The notes: generated from the letters alone by a model not told the origin. DNA of 45,916 nt from Nannocystis sp. (GCA_016712315.1 JADJRG010000005.1:1-45916), one strand, 5' to 3'. Shown: positions 1-14,318, counted from the first letter of the stretch. A program made the numbers and translations.

Positions 1-43
1 TCGCGGCGACAGACAGTGCAAAAATAAGCGCCGGACGACCTGG

Positions 44-352
44 TCAGAGCACGCCGTAGTCGTACTCGGCAACGCCGCAACCGAGACAGAAGACTTGGTA
101 GCTGATCTCAATAGACCCGCGCGGGCGGCGACGCAGAGGTCGACGGCGAGGCGGCGCGTGAGCCAGACCGCTCGGCGAGCTGGTATGGGGCGATTCGATC
201 TCGATCGCACGGGATCGAGCCCGTGCAGGTGCTCTACAGAGGCGCCGCAGCGTCGGCTGATCCGGGGCGGTGGACAGCCGCGCACCGGAGTCATAGAGGG
301 CGCGCTCCATATGTACGATAACGGGTAGGTCTGGCGTGGGGCTGTCGGTCAT
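44..352 (-). CDS. possible small hypothetical protein
   Basis: I do not recognise this protein. The frame opens with a start codon a few bases after a GGCGAG stretch and runs about 102 codons. Its first 35 residues and last 20 residues look protein-like, and the C-terminus is rich in Tyr, Cys and acidic residues. The middle is Arg/Pro-rich, as expected of an out-of-frame reading in GC-rich DNA, and a second frame looks better there. Two compensating indels inside one small gene would explain this. It lies downstream of the large lipoprotein gene on the same strand. It could also be spurious. Confidence 0.3.
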   Translation of the reverse strand: MTDSPTPDLPVIVHMERALYDSGARLSTAPDQPTLRRLCRAPARARSRAIEIESPHTSSPSGLAHAPPRRRPLRRRPRGSIEISYQVFCLGCGVAEYDYGVL

Positions 353-488
353 CGTCGCTCGCCTGGACCCACAGGTTAGCCGATGAAGGGGCTGAAGCGC
401 GGGGCCGTGACGCGACTGTCGCCTCCTTGCATGTATGAAGCGGCGTCGGTTCGGCGCTCGGCCTCGCGGACTCCGCGGCTCTCTGGGG

Positions 489-3069
<2,581 letters not shown>

Positions 3070-3292
3070 CGCCGGTATGGTAACGCGGGGGCGTGAGCGG
3101 GGGCGCGCCGCGCCGCGTCGTCGCCGTGCGCGAGGCGTGATCACGCGCGCCCCGGCGAGCCGCGGCGCGCGAACCCGGTGAGCGTGAGCTCGTGGATCGG
3201 TGTGATGGGGGCGCGCGTGGTCGTGGTGTCATGGTCTTAACTCAGACGATTATGATGGGCGGCGCTGATCCGCGCGGGCGAGGAGGGCCGGC

Positions 3293-3635
3293 TCAGGAGG
3301 CGTCGCCGAGGTCGTCCGGGCCGAGGTCGGTCCTTTGGGGCAGATCGGATCGAGGGCGCGGCAGGGGTGGGGATCGCTGGTGTCGGCGATGGTGGTGACG
3401 GTGGTGGAGCCGCCGCTGGACGAGGAGCTGGCGCCGCTGGTGGCGCCGAGGGTCGCGCCGCCGCTGTCGACGTGACCGGCGGCGGTGGTGGCGTCGGTGG
3501 TGGCGTCGTCGGTCGTCGATGCGGCGTCGGTGTCAGTGCCGCCGTCGTCGTCGTCACAGGCGGTGAGGGCGGCGCAGAGGGCGAAGGCGAGGGTGAAGGA
3601 GCGGGCTCGGGCGGCGGTGAGGGGCGGCGTGGCAT
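3293..3635 (-). CDS. small stalk-type lipoprotein (frame broken)
   Basis: The core reads as a hydrophobic signal followed by a lipobox (ALTAC) and DDDDGG. A Thr/Asp/Ser/Gly-rich stretch and a short Cys-containing tail (HPCRALDPICPKG) come next. The best start, ATG at 3635, is in another frame from the lipobox. The most natural end (PDDLGDAS, stop at 3293) also needs a frame change. The reconstructed product is about 113 residues with no folded domain visible. It resembles the stalk of the neighbouring larger lipoprotein but lacks its FG-GAP part. The function is unknown, probably cell-envelope. Confidence 0.5.
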
Positions 3636-3917
3636 AGAAAGCTGTCCTTTGGGATAGGTTCGAGGGCGCGTCGGCGCGACCCCTACGCCTCGCGGAGACG
3701 TCGAGGAGGGACCCAGGGCTCGACTTGCGCGGCGCGCGAACCGAGGGGCTCAGGCGGCCGCACACGGGGGGCGCGGGGGTCGCTCACTTCGACGCTCGCC
3801 GGGGTGCGGTGGTTTCGTGCGGCCCTTGAAAGAAGATCGGGCGGATCGGGGCGTAGGGGCCACGATTCGCCCGATCTGTGGGGCTTGGTAGCTTCGGCGG
3901 CGGGGTGAGCTTTGGGC

Positions 3918-5609
3918 TCAGGCGTCGGCCTTGGCGGCGCGGGCGCGGACGATCCGCGGGGGGAGATCGACGACGCGGGCGTCGTTGAGGGCGGGCACGT
4001 GGTCGCGCTGATCGACCCACGGGAGGAGCACGGACTCCTGAAAGGTGTTGGAGTTGGCGACGTAGATCGAGGTCGCGTCGCTGCCGACGAGCATGCGCTC
4101 GAAGCGATCGGCGACGCGGCTGGCGTCGACGCGGTCGTGGAGCTCGATGGTGTCTTCGGTGAAGACGAGGTGGCGGGTGAAGCTGACGTCCGCGCGCGGC
4201 TTGCCGGTGATGAGCACCTTCTGCAGGGCGCTGCGCACGAGGTTGGCGCTGTAGCGGCCGACGCTGAGGTTCATCGTGCGAAAGGCGATCTGCTTGACGG
4301 GGAGGAGAGCTGGTGCTTTCGCCTCGACATCGGGCCGGTGACGCTGACGCGGCCCTGGCTGAGGGCTTCGACGTCGATCTGGTGGGCGTCGTCGACCATG
4401 TGGCTGACGAGGGTGGCGCCGGACTCGGCGCGCAGCATCACGCCAGTGTCACTATAGAGGGGGCCCTGATCGTCGAAGACCTTGAGCACGCCGCCCTTGG
4501 CGAGCGAGGCGACGGCGTAGTACGCGGGGGTCTTTTTGATGAAGAGCTTGGCGCCGGCGAAGTAGCGCTGGAAGGCGGCGGGGCGGGCCTGCTCGAGGGT
4601 GGGGCGGGGGGCGCCGTCGTGGTCCAGCCAGGCGTGGATCCAGTCGTAGACGTAGTGGGCGCACATGCGGTTGTCGTCGTTGAAGTAGCGGCGACGCTCC
4701 GGTAAGGGCGCGTTGGAGGTAGGTCTCGGCGATCTGGCCGGCGGCGGGGCAATGAGGGGACATGACCTCAAAGCCGTGCGGGTAGAAGTGATAGGTGTTT
4801 CGTGAGCCGTACTCGCCGCCGTAGGAGCCGTCGGGGTGCATAAAATAGGCGGCGAACTCGACGGCGCGGCGGAGGGGGCCCAGCAGCTCAGGGTCCTTTG
4901 ATTTTTGATAGAGCTTGGCGAGGAAGGCGATCGTGCAGGTGTGATAGCCGGGGTCGGCTCCCTCGTACTCCTGGAACCACCCTCCTCGTGCTGCCACGAG
5001 AGGCATAATTGCAAAAATCGTCGGAGGCGCGGCGGTAGGCGTCGTCGCCGGTGATCTGGTAGATGTTGTACAAGGCGAGCGCGGCGAAGGCCTGGTGGTT
5101 GGCGAGCTGGCCGGTCTCGTTGTGGGTGCGCAGCCAGTCGCCGCGCAGGCGGAAGAAGTCGACCAGGTCGGGGCGTTGGAGGCCGAGCTCCATATACGCC
5201 TCGGTCATCGCGTAGGTGGAGAAGACGAGGGCGCCGAGGGCGCGCTCGAAGGGGAAGTAGTCGTCGCACGAGCCGTCCGCGTGCGAGCTGGCGCGCGTAC
5301 TCGATGCCGGCGACCGCCAGCTCGCGCAGGCGCTCGAGACCATAGTAGGGGTTGTTGGGGAGGTTATGACGATAGAGCAGGGCGAGCGGGAGCACGAACT
5401 CCTGGCTCATGCCGCAAGGAAAGTCGACGGTGCGGTAGTGCCAAATCGCGGTCGAAGCAGCCGTAGGTGGGCGAGAGGGGGTTCTTGTCGACCATCAAGA
5501 GGATCCGCGGGAGGGCGCGGATCGCCTCGAAGGCGTACCAGTCGCGGTGGCCGGCGGGCGGCTGCGGGAAGCGGGGCTCGGGCGCGGAGGCGGCGTGGGC
5601 GAAGGACAT
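3918..5609 (-). CDS. unidentified ~560-aa protein of glycan locus, possibly alpha/alpha-toroid enzyme (frame broken)
   Basis: Joining five frame segments gives one continuous protein. It starts at 5609 (MSFAHAAS), continues through YGCFDRDLA and a helix-rich part (YAMTEAYMELG, ALYNIYQITGDDAYRRASDDF), then HPDGSYGGEYGSRNTYHFYPHGFE, and ends in a beta-rich part closing at 3918. The repeated amphipathic helices with aromatic/Gly loops followed by a beta-rich C-terminal domain resemble the (alpha/alpha) toroid fold of heparinase II/III-like lyases and C5-epimerases. I cannot name a family. The downstream direction on this strand carries lipoproteins; upstream are a methyltransferase and a GT2 glycosyltransferase, which supports a role in polysaccharide metabolism. 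Frame changes lie near 5445, 5270, 4995, 4700 and 4290. Confidence 0.6.
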
Positions 5610-5636
5610 GACTCGCTCCTGGGGCGGCGGAGGCGC

Positions 5637-6390
5637 TCAGCGCGGGCGCTGGGCGATGATCACTTGGTTGACGAAGGCGAAGTTAAAGACCCGCAGGCGG
5701 GCGATGAGGCGGTCGATCCGGAGCGAGCGCGCGGGGTCGACGGGGATCTTTGCGTACGGCAGGACGCCGACGGGGGCCCACATAAAGGGCTGATAGACGA
5801 TGTCGATGAACCCCGCGGCGCGGGCGAGGCGGGTCATCGCGGCGCCGTCGAGCTCTTGCTCGTGGGCGTCGCCTTGGACCATGCCGAGGCGGCCCGCGAC
5901 GTCGTCCCAGAAGGGGTTGGGGCACGTGGCGACGAGCACGCCGCCGGGGCGCAAGGCGCGGTAGGCCTCGCGCAGGGCGAGCTCGGGGTCGGGCAGGTGC
6001 TCGAGCACGGCGAGGGCGGTGCAGAGGTCATAACCCCCGGCGGCGATCTGCGGGGGGAGGGCGGCGACGTCGCCCTTATAAAGGACGACGCCGTCGGGCA
6101 TCGGCGGGGCAGCGGCGAGCAGGGCGTCGGCGAGCTCGACGCCGTGGTAGCGGCCTGGGGCGCCGAGCAGGCGGCGGATCTCGAGCAAGGTGCGCCCCTC
6201 GGCGGCGCCCAGCTCGAGGACGTTATAAAGGTTGGCGGCCGCGGCGGGCGAGGAACGCGTCGACGGCGAGGCGGGCGCGGACTTGATAGCGGAACTTGAG
6301 GTGCGGGGCGCGCTCGCGGCCGAGCGCGTAGTCAGCGTCCATGACGCCCGCTGGGTCGCTTTTTTCGTGGGTGTGGGCGGAGTCGCTCAT
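5637..6390 (-). CDS. class I SAM-dependent methyltransferase (one frame change)
   Basis: A Rossmann-type methyltransferase of about 250 residues. Motif I is ELGAAEGRTLLEI, followed by an acidic strand end (YHGVELAD). Next come GDVAALPPQ and the motif IV/post-motif region DLCTALAVLEHLPDPELALREAYRALRPGG, which identifies the Methyltransf_11/UbiE-like superfamily. The C-terminal AGFIDIVYQPFMW part would shape the acceptor site. The start at 6390 (MSDSAHTH) is placed by reading across one indel in the ccgccgcggccgcc tract near 6240. The gene sits 27 bases upstream of the toroid-like gene and 19 bases downstream of the glycosyltransferase, so the three form one unit. The acceptor is probably a sugar or lipid-linked glycan (inferred from context). 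Confidence 0.78.
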
Positions 6391-6409
6391 GGTCGTCTCT
6401 TTGAATCGG

Positions 6410-7359
6410 TCAAGGGATACGGCGGTTGAGCATGTCAGCGAGCATGCCGAGGGCGAGGGTCTGGAAGCCGGTGACGAAGAGCAGGACGGTGGTGACGTCC
6501 ATGACCCGGCCGGTGATCGTGTAGCTGCTGATCGCGACGACGACGGCGCCGAGCATAAAGAGCAGCGCGACGGGCAAGAACACCCGCAGCGGGTCGAAGT
6601 ACATGATCGTTCGGATGATCAACTTCAAGAATTGAGGGTGTCGTGGATCGGCCGGATCTTGGACTTGCCCGACCGCTTTAAGTAGCGGATCGGCAGGTAC
6701 TTGACGTGAAAGCCGGCGGAGAACATCGCGAGGGTGATCGTCGTCGTGTACGAGAAGCGATCGGGGAGGATGTTCTCGAAGCGGGCGGCGAGGTCGCGGC
6801 GGAAGACGCGCAGGCCGCTGTTGAGGTCGGGGATCGACTGGCGGCTGAGGTACGAGGCGAGCACGCGCAGGACGTACTTGGGCGGGCGGCGCAGCCAGGG
6901 GATCGCCGCGCCCGCGCCGACGCGGGCGCCGACGACCATCTCGTGGCGGCCGCGCTCGGCGAGGAGCTCGATAATATGTTCGTTGGGATAGGTGCCGTCG
7001 GCGTCGGTGATCAGGATCCAGGGGTGGCGCGCGTGCAGGACGCCGGTCTTGATCGCCGCGCCGTAGCCGCGGTTGTGCGGGTGCGAGATCAAGCGCAGCC
7101 GATCGCTGACGTAGGGCCGCAAGACCTCGGCGGTGCGGTCGCGTGAGCCGTCGTCGACGACGATGATCTCGTAGGCGATCGCGGGGTCGAGCTGGCGATC
7201 GAGGGTGGCGAGCAGCTCGTCGAGCACCGGGCCGGCGCCGCGCTCCTCATTATAGGTGGGGATGACGATGGTGACGCCGGCGTGGGGATCCATGACCGGG
7301 TCGTGCAGAGAGGATGTCGGCGGTGACGGCGGCGCCGCGTCTTCGGTCGTGTGCGTCAT
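6410..7359 (-). CDS. GT2-family glycosyltransferase with C-terminal membrane segments (one frame change)
   Basis: The N-terminal part is a GT-A fold of family 2: VTIVIPTYNEE binds the nucleotide, IIVVDDGSRDRT carries the first Asp pair, and ITDADGTYP is the DxD motif. The order of motifs and the spacer NRGYGAAIKTG resemble dolichol-phosphate-mannose-synthase-like enzymes. After a frame change near 6630 the C-terminus continues (FDPLRVFLPVALLFML, then FVTGFQTLALGMLADML) with two predicted membrane helices, as in polyprenyl-phosphate glycosyltransferases. Total length is about 316 residues. The start at 7359 (MTHTTEDA) is preferred over an in-frame upstream ATG, because the divergent gene begins at 7436. 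The likely role is transfer of a sugar to polyprenyl phosphate for envelope glycans. Confidence 0.85.
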
Positions 7360-7435
7360 GCGAGCTCGCGGCCGGAGAAATACCACGCTTGCCACCGCGG
7401 TCGTGAGCGGCGATCCTCCCGCCCGCCTCGACCCG

Positions 7436-10077
7436 ATGTCCGCGAACGAACCGCAAGCGGCAGATCCGCGCGGCCGAAGGGCCTGGGCGCTCGCGTACGC
7501 GGCGGCGCTGCTGTTCGCGGCGTGGCTGATGTGGCCGACGCCGCTCGGTGAGATGCCGCTCTCCGCGGACCACCCGGTGCACCTGGCGCGGGGTTGGCTG
7601 CTGCTCGAGCAGCTCAGCCACGGGCACCTCGCCGGCTGGACGCCCCGCTGGTACTTCGGCTTCCCGGTGGGCGAGCTCTACCCGCCGATCGGCGACCTGC
7701 TGCTGGCGGCGATCTATACGCTCGGGCTGGGCGCGCTGCGCCTCGACCAGGCGTACGCGCTGCTCTTCAGCGGGGTCTTTATCGGCCAGGGGCTGCTGGT
7801 CGTGCACGTCGCGCGGCTGCTCGGCGCGGGGCCGCTGGCTGCGGCGATCGCGGGGGTGCTCTACCTGGCGGACCCCGGGAGCGTGCGCGAGGGCGGCTGG
7901 CGTTATGGGGTCTTTTATGGGGTGTGGCTGCAACCTGTGGCGGTCGCGCTGGTGTGGTGGGGCTTCGCGCGGTTGGCCGCGAGCTGGCGAGGCGGACAGG
8001 CGACCGCGCTGCGGACGCGCTCGCTCGCGCCGTCGGCGTTGATCTTCGCGCTGGCGCTGCTGTCGCACCCGATCGCGGTGCCGATGCTCCGGGATCGGCG
8101 CTCCGCTGCTGGCGCTGATCATCGGCCTGAAGCGGCCGCTGGGGGCCGGGCGGGCGCTGGTCGGGGTCGGCGCGGCGCTGGCGGTCGGCGGGCTGCTGGC
8201 CGCGTGGTGGGTGCTTCCGCTGTACACGCACCGCCACTGGATGAGCTCGTATGGGGAGATCTACGGGACCCTCGCGGGGACCTTCGACGCGCTGGCGCAG
8301 GGTCAGTGGGCGCGCAAGATGTCGCCGTTCACCGGCGTCGCGATCGGGCTCGGCCTGATCGTCGCGCTGGCGGCGCGGCGCGGGCGCTCGCTCCAATTTA
8401 TGGTCGCCTTCGCGCTCGCGCTCTACTTGATGCACATCGGCGAGATCTTCTCGCTGCTGCGCCTCGACTGGCTGAGCGAGGGGCTGCTGTCGCTGCAGTT
8501 CCAGCGCTTCGTGATCTGCGCGAAGCCAGGGCTCTTCATCGCGGCGGGGCTCGGGGCGGCGCTGCCGCTGGCGCTGCGAGGGCGGGGGCGCGTCGGCTCG
8601 CCGCTGCGGTGGAGCTGCACGGGGCTGGCGATCGCGGGGACCGCGACGAGCCTCTTCCTCCTCGCGACCGCGGTGAGCGAGGCGATCCTCAAGCACGGCG
8701 TCGGTGACCTGCGCACCGAGCAGCGTCGCGCGAAGGACCCGGCCTTCGACGACGGCCTGGCGGCGCTGGGGCGGTGGACGCAGCGGCAGTGGGCGGAGCG
8801 CGAGGGGTTCTTTCGGGTGGCCTATAAGGCAGGTCGACATGACCACTCGTTCATCGACGCGACCGTGCGCTCGGGCGCGCCGTTCTTCAAGATCGGCTTC
8901 ACGCCGGGCGAGGTGTTCGTCCACAAGCCCGAGGCAGCGTCGCCGCAGATGCTCGATCGGCTGCGGGTGCGCTACATCGCGAGCGTCGGCGAGTGGCGCC
9001 CGCAGGGGTCGCTGGAGCAGGTGGCGAGCTTCGGGCCGATCCGGGTGTGGGAGCGGCCGGTGGTCCACGAGGCGGCGGCGCTCGAGGGGCCTGGGACGCT
9101 GACGGTGCTAGAAGAAGACTACGCGCGGGGGTGCTGCGGGTGCGCGTGGAGGGGGCTGACGCGAGCTCGCGGGTGGTCTTCCACGTCGCGGGCTACCCGC
9201 GCTGGCAGCTGCTGCTGGGGATGAGGAGCTCGAGTGGTTCGAGGTCCCCGCGGTCGGCGACGCGCCCCCAGCGACGCAGGCGGCCCGCAGGGCGCGTCGT
9301 TATCGTGAGGGCTCGCCGATGCCGCCCGACGGCTCAGAGCCGATGTTGATCGCGACCGAGGGCGGCGGCGACGGCGAATACACGCTGCGCTACCGCTACT
9401 GGCTGCCGGTGGACAGCGCGGGGGCGATCTGTTTTGGGATCGGCGCGCTGCTGCTGGGGCTGAGCTGGCGCCGCGCGGGCGGACGGGTCGACAGGGCGCT
9501 GGAGGCGATCGGCCGGCGCCTGACGGGGCGGTGGTTGGTCGTGCTGGCGCTGACCTGCGGGCTGGCGCTGGCGGGCCGCTATGTCGAGGGCTATCGCCAA
9601 GAGTCGACGAGCGCGGTGGGGTGGTTCTACGCGCGGCGGGTCGGCGAGGGCGAGGCGGTCGAGCCAGGGGTGATGAAGATGTCGCGCCTGCTCGGGCCGG
9701 CGGTGATGATGCGGGTGTTCCGCTCCGGTTACGCGTGGGTGACGTTCCCAGGGGTGGCGGTGCGCACCGGTGAGGAGGGCGAGCGCCTGCCGATCACCGG
9801 CTGGTACGCGGGCTCGGACGGGTCGATCAATCGGGGGCTGGCGGCCTCGAAATTGACGATGAAGGCGGCGATCCGGCCCGCTGGGAGCGAGGGGCCGTGG
9901 GTGGAGGCGCTGCTGCTGCGCCCGCGCGCGCGACACGGCAAACAGCCGCTGGAGATCCCGACCGATCTCGTGCCCGAGGGCCCGGTGGACCTGTTGATCG
10001 TGCTCACCAGCCGCGCCGCGAAGGAGATCGACTTCGGCTTTAATTTGGAATTAGGGGCGCCCGCTGCGCCTCGCTGA
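7436..10077 (+). CDS. large polytopic membrane protein of glycan locus (frame broken)
   Basis: About 880 residues when three frames are joined (changes near 8090, 8205 and 9130-9320). The N-terminal half has roughly ten hydrophobic segments, beginning with ALAYAAALLFAAWLMWP. The loop PLSADHPVHLARGWLL and the sequence TPRWYFGFPVGELYPP are typical of large bacterial membrane proteins of the GT-C-like/6-pyruvoyl-tetrahydropterin-synthase-related type. A soluble middle part (HDHSFIDATVRSGAPFF, KIGFTPGEVFVHKP) is followed by two more membrane helices and a beta-rich end. The start at 7436 is the first ATG clear of the divergent glycosyltransferase gene. The function is unknown; handling of lipid-linked or exported glycan is a reasonable inference from its neighbours. 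Confidence 0.65.
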
Positions 10078-10116
10078 GCCGCGGTGCGGGCCGTAGTGGT
10101 AGCCTGCGCGGGCCCC

Positions 10117-11525
10117 ATGCGCCCGCTGCTGATCACCCTCGCCTTCGGCTACGCCGCCCTCGTACGCGCGCTCGACCGCGCCGATCCAGAGCTCCGATGG
10201 GACTGGTCGACGATCGACCTCGATGACCTCTACTTCCCGCCAGATTCTTGTGGGGGGTGGCCTCGTCGGCGCACCAAGTGGAAGGTGGTTGCAACAACAA
10301 CCAATGGAGCCGCTTCGAGGAGGAGCCGGGGCGGATCCGCGGGGGTGAGCGGGCTGGGGCGGCGTGCGAGCACTGGCAGCGGTACCCCCAGGATATCGCG
10401 CTGATCACGGCGCTGGGGGCGCGTGCGTACCGGTTCTCGGTGGAGTGGAGCAAGATCGAGCCGCGCCCGGGGGAGTGGGACGAGGCGGCGATCGAGCACT
10501 ATCGGGCGCTGTGTGCGGCGCTGCGGGCGGCTGGGATCGCGCCGGTGGTGACGCTGCACCACTTCACGCACCCGCAGTGGTTCGAAGAGATGGGCGGGTT
10601 CGTTGATCAAGGGCGACGCGAGGCGAACATCGCCCGCTTCGTCGGCTTCGCGTCGCGGATCTTCTCGGAGCTCGACCCGCTGGTGGCGATGTGGTGCACG
10701 ATCAACGAGCCCGAGGTGGTGGCGATGGAGGGGTACCTGCGCGGGACTTTTCCGCCGGGTGAGCGCGACCCGCAGCGCGCCGCGGAGGCGCTGGCAGGGC
10801 TGCTGCAGGCGCACGCGGCGGTGTATCAGGCGCTGAAGCGGCTGCCAGGCGGCGCGAAGGCGAAGATCGGCCTGGTCAAGAACATCTTCCACTTCGACCC
10901 GCAGCGGCGGTGGCACGTCGGCGACTGGGCGGCGGCGCGCGCGGCCCACCGGTTCTTCAACGGGGCGGCCCTGGAGGCGCTGCAGAGCGGGCGCTTTAAG
11001 ATGCGGATCCCTGGCCTCGGGGTGGCGGTGGACCGGGTGATCGAGGGGCTGGTGGGCAGCCTCGACTTCATCGGCCTGAACTATTACTCGCAAATCCACC
11101 TGCGCCTGGACCTGCGCGCGCCAGAGCGGGCGGTGCCGTGCGCGCGGCCGGAAGATGTCCCAACGGACATGCCGTACGCGATCTACGCGGAGGGGCTGTA
11201 TCGGGCGCTCCACCAGATCTCCGCGCTGGGGGCGCCGATCTACGTGACCGAGAACGGGATCGCGGACAAGGCCGACGACCGCCGCGCGCTGTTCATCCGC
11301 CGCTACCTGTACGCGCTCTCGCGGGCGGTGCGCGACGGGCTGGACGTGCGCGGCTACTTCTATTGGTCGCTGCTCGATAACTTCGAGTGGGCCGAGGGGT
11401 TCTCGATGCGCTTCGGCCTCTATGAGGTGGACTTCACGACGCAGGAGCGGCGGCTGCGGGCGGGGGCGCGGCCGTTCATCGAGGCGATCCGGCGCAGCTC
11501 GGGCGAGGGGGAGCGCGCGCGATGA
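10117..11525 (+). CDS. glycoside hydrolase family 1 beta-glycosidase with N-terminal hydrophobic segment (one frame change)
   Basis: A GH1 (beta/alpha)8 barrel of about 440 residues after an N-terminal hydrophobic stretch (LLITLAFGYAALV). The frame is restored near 10240 to give FLWGVASSAHQVEGG, the family's opening signature (GVATSAYQIEG). The acid/base glutamate is in TINEPE (10698-10715) and the nucleophile in YVTENG (11241-11258). The subsite motifs FSVEWSKIEP, VVTLHHFTHPQW and WSLLDNFEWAEGF are also present. All catalytic residues are intact. It hydrolyses or transglycosylates beta-linked sugars with retention. The N-terminal hydrophobic segment suggests membrane attachment or export, unusual for this mostly cytosolic family. 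The stop overlaps the next start by four bases (ATGA). Confidence 0.88.
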
Positions 11526-11968
11526 GCGGCCCGCCTCGGCAGGCTCCGTCGCTGATCTGGGCGCTGCGGATCGGCGGGATCGGCTGCTTGTGGCTGGCGT
11601 TCGCGGTCTTGATGGCGCGTAGCTACTTTTTGGGCGATCCGCCCGATCCCGGCCGCGCAGGGACAGCGGCGTATGGCCACAACCACGGGGGGCGCTGGCG
11701 GAGGGGCTGGTGATGACGCTGTCGGAGGCGGCGGCGATCTACCTGATCCTTCGTCCTTGGTCATACTTGCGCTCGTGGGGGGCGCGCGCTGGGGGCGCTG
11801 GCGTTGCTGGCGCCGTGGACGGTGATCGCGGCGATCTTGTCGATGCACGCGGGCGGGGTGGTGATGCTGCACCTGCTGTGGCTCTTGTGCTTGGATCTGA
11901 TCGTCGCCTCGGTCGCGCTGTGGAGCGGCGTGGCGGCGCTGCGGCGGCGCGCTCGATCGCGCGGGTGA
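11522..11968 (+). CDS. small membrane protein (frame broken)
   Basis: The protein starts inside the stop of the GH1 gene, so it is probably translationally coupled. Reading across two frame changes (near 11690 and 11790) gives about 148 residues. There is one membrane helix near the N-terminus (WALRIGGIGCLWLAFAVLMA), then the loop DPPDPGRAGTAAYGHNHGG. Two further hydrophobic stretches follow (LLAPWTVIAAIL, LLWLLCLDLIVASVALW) before an Arg-rich tail. No family was recognised. It may assist the large membrane protein or GH1 enzyme in the same unit. Confidence 0.5.
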
Positions 11969-12094
11969 GGGCGGTGATGACGAGGGGGATCCACCCGCTC
12001 GACGCCCGAGGACCCGGGGGATCCCCGGCGCGTCCGCGGCGAGGGGTGATGGTGTTTGCATGGCGGGGCAGGGGTCGCGAGAATCCGCGGTCCG

Positions 12095-14318
12095 ATGCTC
12101 CGCGCGTTGACCTTCGCCGCTCTGCTCGGCTCCGCCTTAACGCCCGGTCTGGCGTCCGCGGGCGAGGCGGCGGCGGCCCAGAGCGCGGGCAAGAGCGAGG
12201 GCGAGGGCGAGGGCGAGGGTAAGCCGCGGGGCGGGGCGCGGCGCACCGTGGTGAAGCAGAGCGCCGCGGCGGAGCATGAGGATCGCGCGGCGAGCGTGGT
12301 TACGCGGCGTGAGCTCGAGGAGCGGCTGCCTCGCTCGGCGCCGGACGCCCTGCGCTTCGAGCCAGGTGTGTACGTGCAGCAGACAGCGCACGCGCAGGGC
12401 TCGCCGTACCTGCGCGGCGTGACGGGGCAGCAGACGGTGATGCTCTTCGACGGGGTGCGCCTGAATAACAGCACGTTCCGCCAGGGGCCGAACCAGTACT
12501 TCTTCACGATCGACGCGCGGACGATCCAACGGCTGGAGGTGGTGCGCGGCGCGGCGTCGACGCGGCACGGGGCGGACGCGCTGGGCGGGGCGCTGCTGGC
12601 GACGCCGCAGGAGCCAGAGCTCGATCACGGCGGGGCTGGGCCGTGGCGCGTGCGGCCGCGGGCGAGCTGGCGCAGCGCCACGGCGGACGGCGAGATGGGC
12701 GGGCGGGCGCAGGTGGAGGTGGTGCGGGCAGGGACGGTGGGGTTCATCGGCGGGGTGGGCTACCGCGACGTGGGGCTGCTGCGGACGGGTGGGCCGATCG
12801 TGTCGCCAAAGACAGGCGAGCCGGTGAGGGTGCCGCGCTTCGCCCCAGACGGGGTGACGCAGCTCGGCACCGGGTTCAAGGAGCTGACGGCGGACGGCCG
12901 CTTGGTGTGGCGGGTGGACCGGCGCACTCGCCTGACCCTCGGTTACTACGACTATCGCCAGTTCGACGCGCCCCGGACCGACCGCTGCCCGCCAGCGACG
13001 GCGCCCGAGAGCGAGTGCCTGCGCTACGCGGAGCAATTCGGACGCTGGTCTACGGGGCGCTGGAGGCCGATGAGGGGCCGGCGCTGGCGGAGCGGACCCG
13101 CTGGACGCTCAGCTATCAGCACCAGCACGAGCGCCGTCACCTCGATCGGCCGACGACGAGCACCCGCGGCGACGGGCGCGATGACGTGTACTCCGTGGGC
13201 ACGGGGCTGACGGTGCATACGCGCCGCGCCGCGCCGACTCCGGCGCTGGAGGTGGGCGCGAGCTACGGGCTCGACGCGTACCTCGACACGATCCGCTCGC
13301 GCGCCTGGAACATCTACACCGACGTCGGGGTGGTCAGCCCGCTCAGCCGCGGGCAGTACCTCGACGGCGCTCGCTACCTGACCTCAGGGCTATGGTCCGA
13401 GGGCAAGATGACGATCCTCCGGCGGCTGGAGCTGCGCGGCGGCGGCCGGCTCTCGTACGCGGCGGCGCGGGCGAGCGGCGATCAGGCGTCGGCGTCGGCG
13501 GCGGTGGATCGCCAGTGGGTGGCGCCGGTCGGCAGCGCCGGCGCGAGCCTGCGCGCGAGCGAGTGGCTGCGGCTGCTGGTAGGCGTGGACCAGGGCTTTC
13601 GCGCGCCGAACCTCGACGACCTGACGAGCCGGCAGCAGACTGGTCCAGGCTTTCAGCTCGAGAACGCGGCGCTGCAGCCGGAGCGGGCGACCTCGCTGGA
13701 GGCGGGCTTCAAGGTCGAGAGCGCGCGCGTGGAGCTGGCGTTCTTCGCCTTCGAGTCGCGGATCTCCGGCCTGGTCGCGCGGGCGCCCCGGGCGGTGAGC
13801 GCGTGCCCAGGGCAGACGGACGGCTGTGGGGCTTCGCAGACGGTCTTCCAGCTGGTGAACCTCGAGGGGCAGGCGGTGATCCGCGGCTTCGATGGGGTGG
13901 TGCGGCTCTTCTTGCCCGCAGGCTTCGGCGCCCGCGCGACGGTCTCGTACGCCTGGGGGGAGGGGCCGAACCCGGTGGGCTCGGGCGCTCGGCTGCCGCT
14001 GTCGCGGATCCCGCCGCTGAACGGGGTGGGCGAGCTGACGTGGCGCTCGCGGCGGCTCGGGGTCTTCTCAGGGGCGGCGCTGCGCTGGGCGGCGAAGCAG
14101 GATCGGCTGGCGTTGGCCGACCTCGATGACCCGCGGATCCCTGCGGGGGGACGCCGGGCTTCGCGGTGGTGGACCTGCGCGCAGGCTACCGCTGGCGGCC
14201 GAACGCGCTGCTCAGCCTGGTCTTTGAGAACGTCGGGAACGCCGCCTATCGCTACCACGGGTCGGCGGTGAACGGGCCAGCCCGCGGCCTGATCCTGTTC
14301 CTCGAGATCGGGCTGTGA
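12095..14318 (+). CDS. TonB-dependent outer-membrane receptor (two frame changes)
   Basis: About 740 residues. A cleavable signal peptide (LTFAALLGSALTPGLASA) is followed by a Glu/Gly low-complexity run (SEGEGEGEGK, a 6-bp repeat). The plug domain then has SVVTRRELEERLP, the DALRFEPGVYVQ box, LRGVTGQQTVMLFDGVRLNN and IQRLEVVRGAASTRHGADALGG, all classic. The barrel contains the highly conserved FRAPNLDDLT and ends in a strand with a terminal hydrophobic residue (LILFLEIGL), as needed for outer-membrane assembly. Frame changes lie near 13035 and 14150. Substrate cannot be read from the sequence; siderophores, cobalamin, haem or glycans are possible. The adjacent co-oriented esterase makes a ferric siderophore one reasonable guess. 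Confidence 0.85.
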
